Part shown: piece by piece, positions 47,255-59,530 of the stretch
Numbering within the stretch: position 1 is the stretch's first letter
Layout of the letters: every line of letters begins with the position of its first letter
Assembly: GCA_038363925.1 (NCBI GenBank)
Contig: JAQQWL010000001.1
Location: forward strand, 1,860,001-1,924,000
Source: Apiospora phragmitis
Taxonomy: Eukaryota; Ascomycota; Sordariomycetes; Amphisphaeriales; Apiosporaceae
Reading direction: 5' to 3'
DNA: 64,000 nt
Translations under genes and position numbers: made by a program
The notes under the pieces: model-generated
Told to the model about the DNA's origin: nothing
The model's input: only the letters and a program-made list of their open reading frames with translations
Database searches by the model: none

Positions 47255-49869
47255 CTAATCATCAAGCAGGCCAGCCGCCAGGGCCTCGTAGTCTTCGAGG
47301 GTATCCGGCATCTCGGCGACCTCGATGACCTTGCCACGCTTCTTCTTGCGGGTCACCTCTGCTTCGTCCTCGGACTCGTCCTGGAACCACTTCTTGGCCT
47401 TCTTCTTGGGAGGTTCGGCATCGTCATCACCGTCACCACCATCCCCATCTCCTCCAGCAACCGGCAACGACCGCAAGAAATCGAGCGCATCCTGCGCATC
47501 CTCCGACGTGCCGATCTGCGCCCTCTTGTCCCCCTTGGAAGGCTCCTCGCCGGCGAGCTCCGCGCGCTCCCGCTCCTTCCGCTTCATCTTCTTCTCCTGC
47601 CGCCTTGCCTTGGCCGCGGCCTTGTCATCGTCGTCGACCTCGCGGACCTTGTCCTTCTCCTCCTCGACGAAGCGCCGGCGCTGCGCCTCGGCGGGGCCGG
47701 CCTGCGCGAAGTCGTCGTAGTCGCCGAGCTCGTAGAGCGAGTGCGCCTGGCCCTCGTCGTCGAAGACGGTCTTGGTGCCCTTGCCCTGGTACTTGAGCAT
47801 CTTCTTCTTGCTCTGGATCAGCTTCTCGCGCCGCTTCGAGTCGATGACGAGCTCCTGGCCGCCGTGCACCGTGATGACCTTGCCGCGCACGCCGTCGCTG
47901 TTCTTGGGCGCCGCCGCGTCTAAGTCGTCGTCGCCCAATTGACGTTTGACGGGGAAGAACTCGTCGTCGGACGCCTCTTCTGGTCGGAGATTCTGGTAAT
48001 GTACTGACAGGACATCTTGGTTTCTACGAGGTTTTGGTCAGTATCGAATCCCTAGGCATGTCGAGTTTGCTATGCATAGACAAAACTTACTGTCGTTCGA
48101 ACATCTTGTCGTATTTTGTGCGCACCTCCTGCTTGTTCTTCGGCTTCGCCGCAGATCCCTCTAGTTCGTCTTCCGAGCCACTCGACATCTCGGCTCTTGA
48201 ACGGTTCTTCAACTTCCGGACATCCTCAGGTCTCGGCATCTTGACCTGAGGCATCTGCGGCAGACCCAAACTTCTAGAGAATCCTTCGAGATCCAAAGCA
48301 CGCAGGTCAAAGACGTTCTTGTCCTTCTGCAGACTGATGGACCGAGTGTAACTGATAAAGGCCTTCTGTGCAAGGTCTTGGACGTATTAGTAGATACATC
48401 AAAGCTAGGTAATGATAGGTACTCACATTTCAGTTCTGTCGAGTGGAATACCTGATCTTGAATCTTCGCTGCAACGCTGGTCTTCTTGTTCTCCTTAACT
48501 GTGATCTTCACAATAGGGATCCTCTTCGACTCAAATCTCTGCAGCATCCCCTCCTCTTCACTTGGGTCGAGGAAAAGGACGGCCTTTCCCAACTTCTCGT
48601 TACGTGCGGTTCTTCCGACACGGTGGATATAAGTGTCGACATCCTCCGGAGCATCGACCTGCACAACCCAATCAACGGATGGGAAATCGACTCCTCGCGC
48701 ACAGACATCGGTAGTAATCAGACAAGAATGCTCGGCCCGGAGGAACCTGCGGTTGATCTCCATACGAGCAAGCTGTTTCTGCTTGCCGTGCAGGTGAAGT
48801 AAAGGAATACCTGGTTGCATATGACGAAAGGATTCGTAAATAAATCGGACTTGCTTGCCACTGGAGGCAAACACAATCGTTTTCGTCTTAACGTTGCTCC
48901 TGATGAAGCCCCATAACGTATTCAGCTTTTCGGGCAACGGGACTACCAGATAGTGCTGGCTCAGGCCAACAGGGGTAGCCGAGGCGGCGGATTCGTGGAC
49001 CGAAATGTACTCGGGATCTTTCAGTGATAGTCGGGCCAAATCTGACACTCGTTTACTCTGGGTCGCGGAGAATAGCAGTGTCTGTCGTTCCTTTGGCAAG
49101 TGTTCCACCAAGGCATCCAAAGCCGATTGGAAGCCCCTAATCGATATGTTAGCCTCGCAAATGGAATAAGTAGAGATTGGGCAACGTACATGTCAAGAGT
49201 CCTATCGGCCTCGTCGAGAACTAGGATCTGGAGATTTGTCACATCAAGGCCGGCCGTCTGATCCAAGTGTTGCAGCATACGCCCAGGCGTACACACAAGG
49301 ATGTTCATGCGCTCGAGCCGCTCTGCCTCTTCCTTCAAGTTCTTTCCACCTATTACCAGGCCGGCGGAAAAGCTGTGGTACCTTCCAATCTTCCGGAGGA
49401 CTTCGAAAATCTGCACCGCCAGCTCTCTTGTGGGTGATATGATCAGGGCACCGAGGCCGTCAAGCGAGGTCCATTGGGCTCTGTACAGCTTCTCCAGCAC
49501 GGGCGTAAGGAAGGCCAGGGTCTTTCCCGACCCTGTCTTGGCTGCACCTAGAACATCCAAGCCCTTAAGGGCCAAGGGGATCGCCTTCTTTTGAATGTCG
49601 GTCAAGTTCTCGAAGTGGGAGGCGTCGAGCCCTCTCGCGGTTTCGCTGGACAGAGGGAGAGCGGAGAATTTGTCGTAGTCGGCAGTTTTGGGGTCGAGCT
49701 CGTCCACTCTCAGCTGCAGGGCTGCCAGGCTTTCTTGGTCTCTCTTGCGCTTCAGGGTCTTGGATTCGGTCTTGCTCATCGGCTTGGATTCGGTTTTGCT
49801 GCCCTGCTTGGCCTTGTGCGACTTCTGCGACTTCTGCGGGCGAGCCGCCCCATTCGTTGGGGGGGGCAT
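47255..49869 (-). CDS. dbp4: ATP-dependent DEAD-box RNA helicase DBP4 (Hca4)
   Basis: Nucleolar helicase for early pre-rRNA processing and release of U14 snoRNA from pre-ribosomes. Exons (minus): 49869-49190, 49136-48427, 48376-48091, 48023-47255; 814 aa in frame. Motifs in order: Q motif [13 protein letters not shown], Walker [10 protein letters not shown] (109-117), Ia [10 protein letters not shown] in VIGGKNL, TPGRML, DEAD in [13 protein letters not shown] in [38 protein letters not shown]. The family-specific tail follows with [17 protein letters not shown] then [13 protein letters not shown], a charged coiled region and an acidic/Lys-rich end. The 50-nt third intron needs acceptor CCAAG; the next AG would create a stop. 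The start MPPPTNGA was chosen because the residues upstream of it in the same frame look like leader. Confidence 0.96.
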
Positions 49870-50999
49870 TGTGACAGAACTCTGCTGGGCAAACGGTTTG
49901 TAAGTCGGTGTATAACCACAGGCTAAAAATTCGATCGGCTCAGTATGGGCGCACTGGCTTGGCGGTTGCAATGGGTAGGGCGAGGAGCGTGAAAGACAAA
50001 CTGTCGCTGCTCTTCGAATCGACCTGCGAGTTGCGCTGCGACGGAGGATACCCACGGGAATTTTTTGAGTGGGGCAAAAGTTCTGCCAACCTCTGTGGAT
50101 CCAATGTTTTTTGGCTCTTGGGGGGCATCGGTATAGCGCATTCACCGCCTTTGCTCAGGCCTTGCGTGACCAATTACCAAGCCTGATCAATTAATTGTTT
50201 TCTACTGTACCTATACTTAATCGCTGGCCGTTTTAACTAACAAATTATACAGGACAGGGACCTGATGCTGGACTCATGCTTCCTCGTCCTCTCAAAGACG
50301 TGAAATCAACATTGGTACCACTTCGATTTAGATGGGCAAGTTTCATCAACTTCATCCCATTTCTGGTCGACTCTGTAGCTTACATGCGCCACCAGAGTCC
50401 AAGTGGCTAGAGGGACCGCCAACATATTGGAGCGAGCCGGCCAAGAACAAGGGGCCTTCGCGAGTAACACGACGTCTCCATAATGCCAGGAGGGTACTGC
50501 GAGAGTATGTAGCATCTCGAATTGGTTCCCGGCGGCATGGTCAATCATGACGACCTGACGACTCTCATTGATGGGTCTTTGTCGCATACCGACTACCCGG
50601 CTCCCAGGTCCCGCATTGTCGCACATCGGACCTGCTAAGTTGTCCGGTCCGAGAGTGGACACAGGTTGACCGAAGCCCGAATAGTCCAAGACAATGCAAG
50701 AGTCGGCCGGCCTATGATGGATATCCCGACATGACGACAACGAGGTATACTGGTGTAGGGACGTCGGTATTGATTTATAAACCCCATGCATTCTCTCTGC
50801 CTTTCGAGGAACTTGGCTATCCATGATCTAAAGAGAGCACTCCCGGCTAAAGACAATACTCGAGCCAACATCATACTTCCCTCATCCAAACACTCTTCGT
50901 ATAAGCCGTCCAATAAGTGCTTCTTGCTACTTGTACTTGTTCATATATCCTCTTGACATCAAGACACACGCCTGAGCATACATATAAGCCACCACCACC
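49870..50999. other. Divergent promoter region of DBP4 and dienelactone hydrolase
   Basis: About 1.1 kb. A 172-codon minus-strand frame (50824-50306) has no recognisable domain or signal peptide and is treated as noise. Nothing else is supported. Confidence 0.45.
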
Positions 51000-51759
51000 A
51001 TGACCATCTCCGACTGCTGCATCAAGGGTTTCGAGTGGGGAGGCACCCCCACCGGCACCGAAGGCAAGCTGGGCGCCAACGACGCCTACATCACGGGCAC
51101 GAACCCGGACGCGGCCGTGCTGCTGGTGCACGACCTCTTCGGCTGGACGTTCCCCAACGCGCGCCTGCTGGCGGACCACTGGGCGTGCGAGGCGAACGTC
51201 ACCGTCTACGTGCCCGACTTCTTCGGCGGCGAGGTCGTCGACCTGGCCCACGTCGAGGAGGGGCGCTGGGACCTGATCCGGCCCATGATCGACCGGAACG
51301 CGCGCGAGATCCGCGAGCCCGAGATCTTCGCGTGCGCCGCGGCCCTACGCCGGGCGCCCTTCAACTACAAGAAGGTCGGCGCCGCGGGCTATTGCTACGG
51401 CAGCTGGGCCTGCTTCCGCCTCGCCGCCGCCGAGCACGACCCGCCGCTGGTCGACTGCATCAGCGTCGGCCACCCATCGCTGCTGACCCGGGACGACATC
51501 GACGGCGTCGCGGGCGCCGCCGTGCCCATCCAGGTCCTGGCGCCCGAGAAGGACCACGCCTTCACCCCCCGAGCTGAAGCTGCACACGTTCCAGACGCTG
51601 CAGCGGCTCGGCGCCCCCTTCGACTACCAGCACTTCCCTGGCGTCGAGCACGCGTGCTTCATCCGTGGCGATACCAAGAAGGAAAGGGAGCGCGCGGCCA
51701 TGGCGCGGGGCAAGAATGCCGCAGCGGTTTGGTTCAGGCAGTGGCTCCAGGATGCTTGA
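51000..51759 (+). CDS. Dienelactone hydrolase family protein, one frameshift
   Basis: Alpha/beta hydrolase, cytosolic, with the nucleophile Cys in AGYCYGSWA (the serine-hydrolase elbow with Cys). Expected reaction: hydrolysis of dienelactones or related cyclic esters; fungal members have mostly unknown substrates. The sequence runs MTISDCCIKGFEWGG, AVLLVHDLFGWTFPNAR, YVPDFFGGE, then PEKDHAFTP with the acid residue. At 51565-51570 there are six C where five would keep the frame; beyond it the conserved end FQTLQRLGAPFDYQHFPGVE and HACFIRGD continues in the shifted frame to TGA at 51757-51759. The His is in VEHACF rather than the usual HGF, an odd variant. With one C fewer the product is 252 aa, the family length. 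Single intronless exon, very GC-rich. Confidence 0.88.
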
Positions 51760-53021
51760 AGGAGGTAAGGGGCAAGGGGCAAGGGGCGGTAAACAGGCAT
51801 TATATTGCACATACCCATACCTCCTTCACTAGGAATTGATTGGAATAATAAAGTGTAATGAACTATGATATTTGAAGAAAGATAAAGGAAATAGATTGTC
51901 TGTGGGTATCCCTCTTCTACCTAGCCTGCTGTTACATCGCCCCTCCCTTGATGCACCGCGCACCGTCGTTCTGATTCTGTTTAGAAGCAGTCCCAGTCGA
52001 CTTCCTCACCGGCGCGCCGCCTGTAGCCGTCAGCGGGAACTGCCAAATATCGCCACTGTTGTTCTCGGAGCCGTACAGGAACCCGTCGCTGGCCGCGTAC
52101 ACGGCGCCCCACTCGGCCTTGCCCCCGATGATCTGGCCTCCGAGGTTGCCGAAGTTCCGTAACATGGCCCACGCCTTGGTGGTGCGGTTGAACTGCAGCA
52201 TGTACGTGTTGAGCAGCAGCAGCTTCGCGCCGAGCGCGCCGGCGTCGTAGCCGAGCCCGTAGAGGCAGCAGCCGGCCTCGGCGGCGGCCAGGTTGGGGTT
52301 GGGCGTGTACGCCCAGTCCAGCAGCGAGTACTGCAGCGTCGCGGTCCCGCTCGCCACCCGCTACCCGAACGTCGCCGACCCGGGCCGCACGTCGAACTGC
52401 CACCACTGCTTCCCGCTCGCCGAGGCCCAGTAGTAGCCGGCCTCGTCGACGTCGCCCGCGTTGACCGCCGTCGTCAGGCCCAGCGACGCCAGCGTCTGCG
52501 AGTCGCCGTTGCCGCCGATCCGGAGCAGGCTCCCCGGCGTCGTCCCGATCGTGCCGTACAGGTAGCCGTCGAAGACGTTGTAGCCCATGGCGTCGATGCT
52601 GGTGGCACCGCTGCCCACGCTCTGCTTGATCAGGGTCTGGGTGCCGGTCGCGATGTTGACGCGGTACAGACTCTGCACGTTGGGCGAGACGGCTGTGTTT
52701 CGTTGGATCAGGTACCCGTTCGCGTCGCAGGTCAGAGTGGGCAGAGGCGTCTGGACTATGACGGTGCCGGAGACGGTCCCACTCGGGGGAACCGTGGTCG
52801 TGGTCGTCACGTAGCCGGTGTATTGTTGTGTTGTTGTGACATATGTTATGGAAGGCGTGGGTGAGGCACTGCTGCTGCTTGTGCTGCTTTTGAAACTGCT
52901 AGTGCTAACCGATGTCACGCTCGCGGTTCCGCTTGAAGTGGCGGTGTTGACAGACGAAATGGTAGGTGTGGATGTAATAGCAGAGGAGCCAGAATTAAAC
53001 GTTAATGTACTTTGAGTAGCC

Positions 53022-53093
53022 GTGCTTTGGGTTACCGTTCCCTGCGTGGATGTGCTTTGGGTAGCTGTGCCCTGCGTGGATGTGCTCTGTACT
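53022..53093. repeat. 30-bp tandem repeat in the mucin-like gene
   Basis: Unit containing CTTTGGGTAACCGT or close variants and CCTGCGTGGATGTG, repeated about 2.4 times. On the coding (minus) strand it encodes a ten-residue repeat of STQGTATQST type. Confidence 0.8.
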
Positions 53094-53774
53094 GAGTTTG
53101 TCTGGGTAGAAGCAGTAAGACTACTCGTCGACGGGGATACAGTAGATGTAACGAGTGAAGATGTGGCAGACGTAGATGTCGGAGAAGCGACCACAGACGA
53201 GGATGTTGATATCGGAGACGATGATGTGAAAGTACTGCTGGTTGCACTTGTGACAGCACTAAGACTACTCGCCGGACCAGGCGATGAGGATGACGAGGAC
53301 CCGGTGATTGTCGCGGAGTCCATCGCCATTTGGGACGAGGTAGTCGTCATCGAAGCTCCCGTACTGCTTGAAGTGACAACGCTGCTCGAGCTCGGGACAG
53401 ACGAGGATATGCTCAGACTGCTAGGCGAAGGTACCGTCGCGCTGGAGGCGTTAGTGCCTGTCGAACCCGTCATAGGACTTGACGGGGTCGCTGAAGCTGA
53501 ACTGGTTGAAGTTGCCGATGCCGAGACCGAGACCGAGACCGATGCTGTGGCACTACTGGTGAAGGACGATGAGGTTGAAACGGACACAAGGTCAGACGAC
53601 GACGAACCAGTTCCTGAAGGATTCGAGGCACTAGTAGTACTCGTGCTCGAGCTTGCCTGGATCGATGAAGTCGACGATGTCGTTGTTGGTGTGCTGAAAC
53701 TCGAGCTCACGGAGGCCGACGAGCCGGCAGACCCTACAGAAGATGTTGAGGACAGCCCAGTGCTGGTACTTGCC

Positions 53775-54125
53775 GAGCTTGGACTGCTGCTGTATGGCAA
53801 TGATGACTGCGTGTCACTGGAAGCAAGATTGCTGCTCGACGTAGAACTGGTGACCAGGGGAATACTCGTTGTGGAGCTACTGGTGACGGATCCGCCAGTG
53901 AGGGAAGTGCTGGTAGGAGATGTGTTGGACACAGAATTGCTAAAGGAGCTCGGGCTGCTGCTGCTACTGGATGGCAATGATGACTGCGTTTCGCTGGGAA
54001 TAAGACTACTCGCAGTAGTACTGCTAGACGTCGAGCTAGCGGCAAGAGAAGTACTTGTTGCGGAACTACTGTCGACGGAACCGCTGCTGAGGGAACTGCT
54101 GCTAAGTGACATAGTTGTGGCGGAA
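53775..54125. repeat. About 171-bp imperfect direct repeat in the mucin-like gene
   Basis: Two diverged copies start at about 53775 and 53946. They share GGCAATGATGACTGCGT and a similar downstream order of motifs. The encoded protein segment contains TQSSLP followed by Ser runs. Confidence 0.65.
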
Positions 54126-57100
54126 TCGCCGAAGGAGCCTGTACTGGTAATACCGATAACAGGACTGCTGCTGCTGGTAAAAGAAGCGGTGGAAACAGGG
54201 CTGCTAGTGACAGAAGTTGTCGATAGACTAGGAGTAGTTGAAGAGGTCTCTAGCCCGCTAGAGCCGGTCGATGTGTCTCTAGATACTGACGCACTCGAGT
54301 CGCTGCTGGTGATTGACGTTGACTCTGGACTTTCGCTTGTGGTGGATGTCATTGATGAAACGAAGCTGTTTGACGAGTCACCCACCATCGACATGCTTGA
54401 ACTTGACTCCGATGCTGTGGTTGTGGCAGAAGAAGCAATCGAGGTGCTCGACAGTTGACTTGAATCGGACGCAGTACTTCCAGTGCCTGGGTCCGAGCTA
54501 AATACAGAAGTGGATAAGGAGGCCGAGCTTGGTACGCTCGTGGAGGTAGTATCTGTGACGAAAGATGTAGACGTTGAAGAGGCCAATGTCGATGAATCAA
54601 TGGATTCTATTGTGAGTAGCGAAGATGAGGCCGGAACAGATAACTCTGACGTTGACAAATCAATACCATCCTGTGTTGAGGAGGTAAGAATGTCTGACGT
54701 CGACGACGAAAAGGTCCCTGGTGTTGCTAGGGAATGACTTGAGCTTGAAATGGTTTCGGAAGTTGGAGGCATGGTATCCGATGAGGTTAATGTCACGAAG
54801 CTAGATGTATCCGACGTTACCGAAAGCATGGAGGTCGAAATGACCTCTACCGAGGAGCTAGAAGTTGCCGATGATATCTCCAAGCTTTCGGTTGCGGTCT
54901 CCGTCTGGCTGGACGTAATACTTCCGGAACTGATGAGGGGCGACTCTGAGGACTCTGTTGACTCTGCTGAAATGGCTGTACTGCCCGAGTTCTCGTCTGA
55001 GCTATTGGAGCTCTGAGTTGGGGGCACGCTGGATGAATCACTGGGTTTAGACACACTAAGACCCGATGAGCTCGTGGTGTCACTGCTTTGAGAAACGTCA
55101 GATGTGGAAGTTATACTCGAAGACTCTGACGAAGCAGTGATCGATGGTGATTCTAGTGTTGCTGAGCCCGAATTGGTTCATGAAGGTATGCTCATAGTAG
55201 ACCCGCTCGACTCGCTTGTTGTAACGGTGGAACTGGGCGTATCCGTAGAGCTGTCGGAGCTGCTGGCATCAGTCGAGTCACTGCTGGAAGTGGAGAGATT
55301 GTCTGTATTGGTCATTGAAGTGGCAGAGGTGTCGAGGGAGTCGGTCTGTGTGGATACGATACTACTACTGCTTGCTCCCACTGGCTGACTCGAGGTGCTT
55401 GAGTCTTCGGTGGAAAGAGTCGCCGTATCAGTGACTGACAGCTCGCTGCCTGTAGAAGTGGTAGACTGGATACTGGCCTCGCTAGAACCGGGACTTAGGT
55501 CTGTCTCAGACGCCTGAGTAGATGCGTTCGAACTACTGGCTATCGAAGTAGCCGAGTCTGACGAAGTAACAGAGTCTGAAGAAGTAACTGAATCAGACGG
55601 AGTAATTGAGTCCGCAGTCGATGTTGCGCTCTCTGACATCAGCGTGTCGCTAGATAGGGAGGTAGCCATTGACTGGTCGGAGAGATTTGAACTCTAGTCG
55701 GACTCTGTGATGGATTCGCTACTTGCTATAGTCCCCGTGCCTGGTGAATCAGACGCTGTAGCTGAACTGTCCGTTGTAGCACTCGATTGACCTGTGGTTT
55801 CGGATGCCCCTGAGTTTGTGTCCGTGGTAGTTAGTGGTATTGTTGAAACCGTGTTCGACGGTTCGAAACTGGTGCTAGAACCCGTTTGGCTAGAAGGGTC
55901 TGTACTGCTGGATCCTATGGAAGATGCAGAAGGTACGGTGAGTGAGCCCGTATCATCGGCGGAAGTTGTTGATTCCTGGCTTGTTTCTGACTCTGAGCTG
56001 GTGCTGGAGAGCGAGTCTGGCAATGATGTTGAGGCCTGTTCATTACTAGAGCTGCTTTCAGCACTTGCCAAGGAGCCCGTGTTGAAGCTTGTGGTAGAGA
56101 GAGAAGGAATGCCACTTGATTCAGTGCTATCCGTAGCCGGAATTGATCCTATGGTTGTCGAAAGGCTACTCTCTGTGCCGGTGACCGTGGCAGAAGTATC
56201 TTGTGTGGCTGAAGGGGTATCTGCGGTAAAGCTATTGCTATTATCTTGGCTCGTAGATGACTCTGTAGAAGCTTCTGATGTTCCAGAGCCAGAGCTCTGA
56301 TCGGATGTTGTGATACTCAACTCCATTGAAGAGGTAGTGGCTGTTCCCACAAAGCTATCACTGGAAACCCCATCGTCGAAACCGGAGCTGGTAGACGACT
56401 CTATTTCAGGACTTGATGTAGAGTCGCCAGATGTCGTAGTTGGCACACGATCTGTTGATGAAGTTGAAGGCGTATCTTGGGGTACAGAGCTTGATGTTTC
56501 GCTTGTTATCTCGGCGGTAGAAGAAGCAATAGATGCCGAACTGGCCTGAGTATCTGTGCTTATGGAAGACAATGATTCCATTGTGTCCGACTGGACGGAG
56601 CTCGAGTCGATCACTGCTGGTCGTGCTATCAGATTCGCTTGTTGCCCCTATTCCGCTGCTGCTTTCTGTGGTTTGAGATATCCGTGAAATACTTGTACCG
56701 TCGCTCGAGGTTGATTTTGACGAGGAAGAGTCACCTGATTCTGATGATGTTGGCAGTGATATTACCGTCTGAGACGGAACGGAGGTGATCGATGGAAGAC
56801 TGGGCGAAGTGATGGCATCTGTGCTGCTCGTATCACTGGGCACCGAGGACGTATCTTGTTCCGTACAAGATGATGCCATGCTATCTGATGAATCTGACGG
56901 GGAGGTAAATGATACACTTGTAGACGCTGTATCATTCTGCTCTGTACTTGTATACTCGTTGCCCCCTGTAAATAAACTCGAAGTTTCCGAAAAAGTATTG
57001 GAGGTTTCAGTCTCCGGGTCTTGAGCAGCGGAGGAGCTGATGACTGTTTGGCTAGCGGTGGAGCTCGCATCGATCGTGGAGCTCTCGGGGGTCGTAGAGT

Positions 57101-59129
57101 CTGATTCAGAGCTGCTGGCGACAGAACCGGAAGAAGTGGCTGTTGTATCTTGTTACTCCCCAGAAGATGTGGTAAGGGGCAAATCAGTGCTAGTGGTGCT
57201 TGCTGAATCAACAGCGTCTGATGTTTCACTACTGACTTGAGTATCTGTTGCTGAACCGGTAGTCCCCGAGCCTGTAACAGTAGCCGTATCTGCACTGGTC
57301 TCTTGGGATGACGACATGTTCGGTTGACCCATCGATGCCGAGCTATCTGATGTGGAAAAAGATGATGGCTGAGATACATCAGTGGTAATTGACGATAGAA
57401 GAGAGCCTGTCCCTTCCGTCTCGCTTGCAGTTTGATCTGTGGAGATACTACTTGGACCCTATGCGTTAGACGAGGAATCACTAGGAAACTCGCTTGTGGG
57501 CTGAGTACTGGTGGTCTCTATCAGCGTTGTTTCTGTTGACGGGTTTGGAGTAGCATTGCTAATTCCGGCACTACTCGTACTCTCCATGCCAGTCGGAGAC
57601 GAAGCAGTCATTGTTGGAAGTTCACCTGAACTACTAACACTGCTCGTCCCACTGCCATCAATCACGACTGAGGAGGAACTGGCCGTTACTCCTGAGGAGT
57701 CTGAGCCGCTAAGTGCTTCCGACTGAGATTCAGTACTTTGAGTAGATGGCGTTGTTGCATTTGCCGAAGTGGTCACAGTGGAAGCCGTTACTCCTAGGGA
57801 TGGATCGCTGGACTCAGCGATGCCTGATGATGACGATGATGTCGAATCGCTTGTGGGTTGGTCCGTTAATGTGTTTGTGCTTGGGGCAGGGCTTGTCTCT
57901 GTCTCGGATGAAGCCCGTGAAGTTGGCGGATTGGAAGTCATACCGGATGTAGGTGTCGCAGATGGGGCGCTTGTCCGATCTGAGGAATCTGATACCGAAT
58001 TATCACTAACTGAAGGTGCATTGCTAGTGGCCGTATCTAAGAGTCTTTTTCAGTATGTTATAGTCCATGACTGCATGATTGTGCTTACTACCTCCAGCCG
58101 AGTTCGATGGCTGAGTACCGACAGTGAGGCTGCTTGGCGCTCCCGGATCGGTACTGTCCTGGAAGTGGTTGTATCAAATCCAGAACTGGCAGACCCAACG
58201 CTTTGGCCACTGCTGCCCGCCGTATTGGAGGTTGGGATTTGCGATGATGGCCCCGAGATAACGCCGCTACTTGAGGAGGGCGAGCCCGAAGCACCGGCCA
58301 TGCCAGTGTTCGTCCCTTGGTCCGTGGAGCTCGTGACAGGCGCATCCGTGGAACCAGATGAAAGTGGAGACTCGGATCCCGTGGGTATAGAATTTGAGCC
58401 TGTGCCACTGTTGGAAGCTTCCCCAGTAGACCCGAACGTAGTCGAAAGTTCGCTACCCGACTTTGAAACCATGCCCGCCGAACTGCTATTATTGGTGTCC
58501 TCGCTACTGGAAGAGGCAATTGGAATCAAGGAGGAAGCTGTATTGTCCGGGGACGAGGGACTTGGAAGGCTTGTGCTTCGGTCCGTGGCATCCGTTGAAG
58601 CACCAGTCGTACTGGGATCAGGACCTGTGTTGGTTGTGACCTGACTAACACCTTCTGCTGAAGACGTAAGATTAGAACCCGTCTTGGATTCCTCACTCGA
58701 GCTAGGTTCAGTGGGTTTCCCTCCTGCATCGATCATGAAAGTCCGGCCAGTCGAAGACTCTGCAAAAGACTGCGTTAAGGAAGTTGTGTCGGCCTGGCTT
58801 ACACCAGAGCCAGATGCACCTGTGGTGGGCTGCGTTTGGTCTGTCGCTAACTCGGTACTCGGCGTTGTGTTGCCCGTCTCCTGAGAAGAGGTGGCGACAC
58901 TCGTCGTAGGTGTGTTGCTGCTGGAAATATCAACAATGACACCATTCTGGCATTGGCTCGCTGGAGTGGCGAAGAGTCCTCCTCAGCCTGGCCAAGAGAC
59001 TGAGTTTGAGTCTGAGTGTCACACGCATGCCAACGATGGCATGCATATCGGCCCAACGAATAACTGCATTCCTAAAGGATATGGCGGCTAAGGGGATTAA
59101 AGGACGTCCAGAGGATACCAGACGAGGTG

Positions 59130-59135
59130 TATATA
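59130..59135 (-). promoter_or_regulatory. TATA-like element upstream of the mucin-like gene
   Basis: On the minus strand the sequence reads CTTATATACACC, about 60 nt upstream of ATG 59069. The spacing suits a core promoter, and it supports a start near 59069. It is a short motif and could be chance. Confidence 0.35.
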
Positions 59136-59146
59136 AGCCTGACGAA

Positions 59147-59530
59147 TCACCCTCCTAGAAGGAGAGGAATGATAGACAGATAAGAGCCCCTAGAAGTGCC
59201 ATAGTCAATTATTAGCTGAATCAGAACCAAGCCCTTACTGCCCTTATCACACTGAGTCTGCCGTGCGAGAGAATCGGAGATGTTGGTCGATGGTAAGCGC
59301 AGCTGGGTTATTACGTCATCTTGGGTGTCGCTCGAGTCTGTCGCGATCGTTACAATAATGGTGGTAATGTAAGTGTAGCAGATTGATGCGGTGCCCAAGC
59401 TCACTTCGTCCTGTGCGAACCCAGCCTGGAGTGATTGTTCGTCACATCTGGCCGGGTTGAACTTGGACGCCGCAAGGAAATAGTACATCAACAGATGCTT
59501 CCTCATCGTAACTCTCCCCGAAGGGACCAA
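59147..59530 (-). CDS. Hypothetical short secreted ORF or lost 5' exon of the mucin-like gene
   Basis: 127 codons, or 119 from the internal MRKHLLMYYFLAASKFNPARC, which resembles a signal peptide. SICYTYITTIIVTIATDSS resembles the N-terminal segment of fungal Ser/Thr-rich surface proteins. It could be a separate small gene or the true first exon of the mucin-like gene, with the TATA element between them then being fortuitous. No splice pair could be fixed. Confidence 0.3.
   Translation of the reverse strand: MVPSGRVTMRKHLLMYYFLAASKFNPARCDEQSLQAGFAQDEVSLGTASICYTYITTIIVTIATDSSDTQDDVITQLRLPSTNISDSLARQTQCDKGSKGLVLIQLIIDYGTSRGSYLSIIPLLLGG

Larger units (their letters stand above)
51932..59069 (-). 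pseudogene. Giant mucin-like Ser/Thr-rich secreted protein, broken by five stops and two frameshifts
   Basis: About 7 kb of minus-strand sequence encodes almost continuous Ser/Thr-rich protein, expected to be heavily O-glycosylated at the cell surface. It ends in a globular C-terminal domain (GYLIQRNTAVSPNVQSLYRV, GYNVFDGYLYGTIGT, DWAYTPNPNLAAAEAG, NTYMLQFNRTTKAWAM, GFLYGSENNSGDIWQFPL) of the fungal DUF6923-like type. Breaks in the same reading frame: TAG 57459-57461, TAA 57153-57155, TAG 55694-55696, TGA 55178-55180, TAG 52361-52363. Frame changes occur near 58158-58163 (a C missing) and near 56605-56620. Similar composition and frame continue beyond every break, so the gene died recently. 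A 52-nt intron lies at 58088-58037. The N-terminus is uncertain: ATG at 59069 (MQLFVGPICMPSLAC) follows a TATA element, but the link to QNGVIVDISSSNTPTT is unclear. Confidence 0.6.

Noticed and set aside
50306..50824. 172-codon minus-strand frame in the DBP4/hydrolase spacer
   Set aside because: No domain, no signal peptide, no splice support, and it lies in promoter sequence.
53022..54458. 478-codon acidic, Leu/Val-rich frame on the plus strand
   Set aside because: It is the reverse complement of Ser/Thr codons of the mucin-like gene. Asp/Glu/Val/Leu repeats are what such codons give on the opposite strand.
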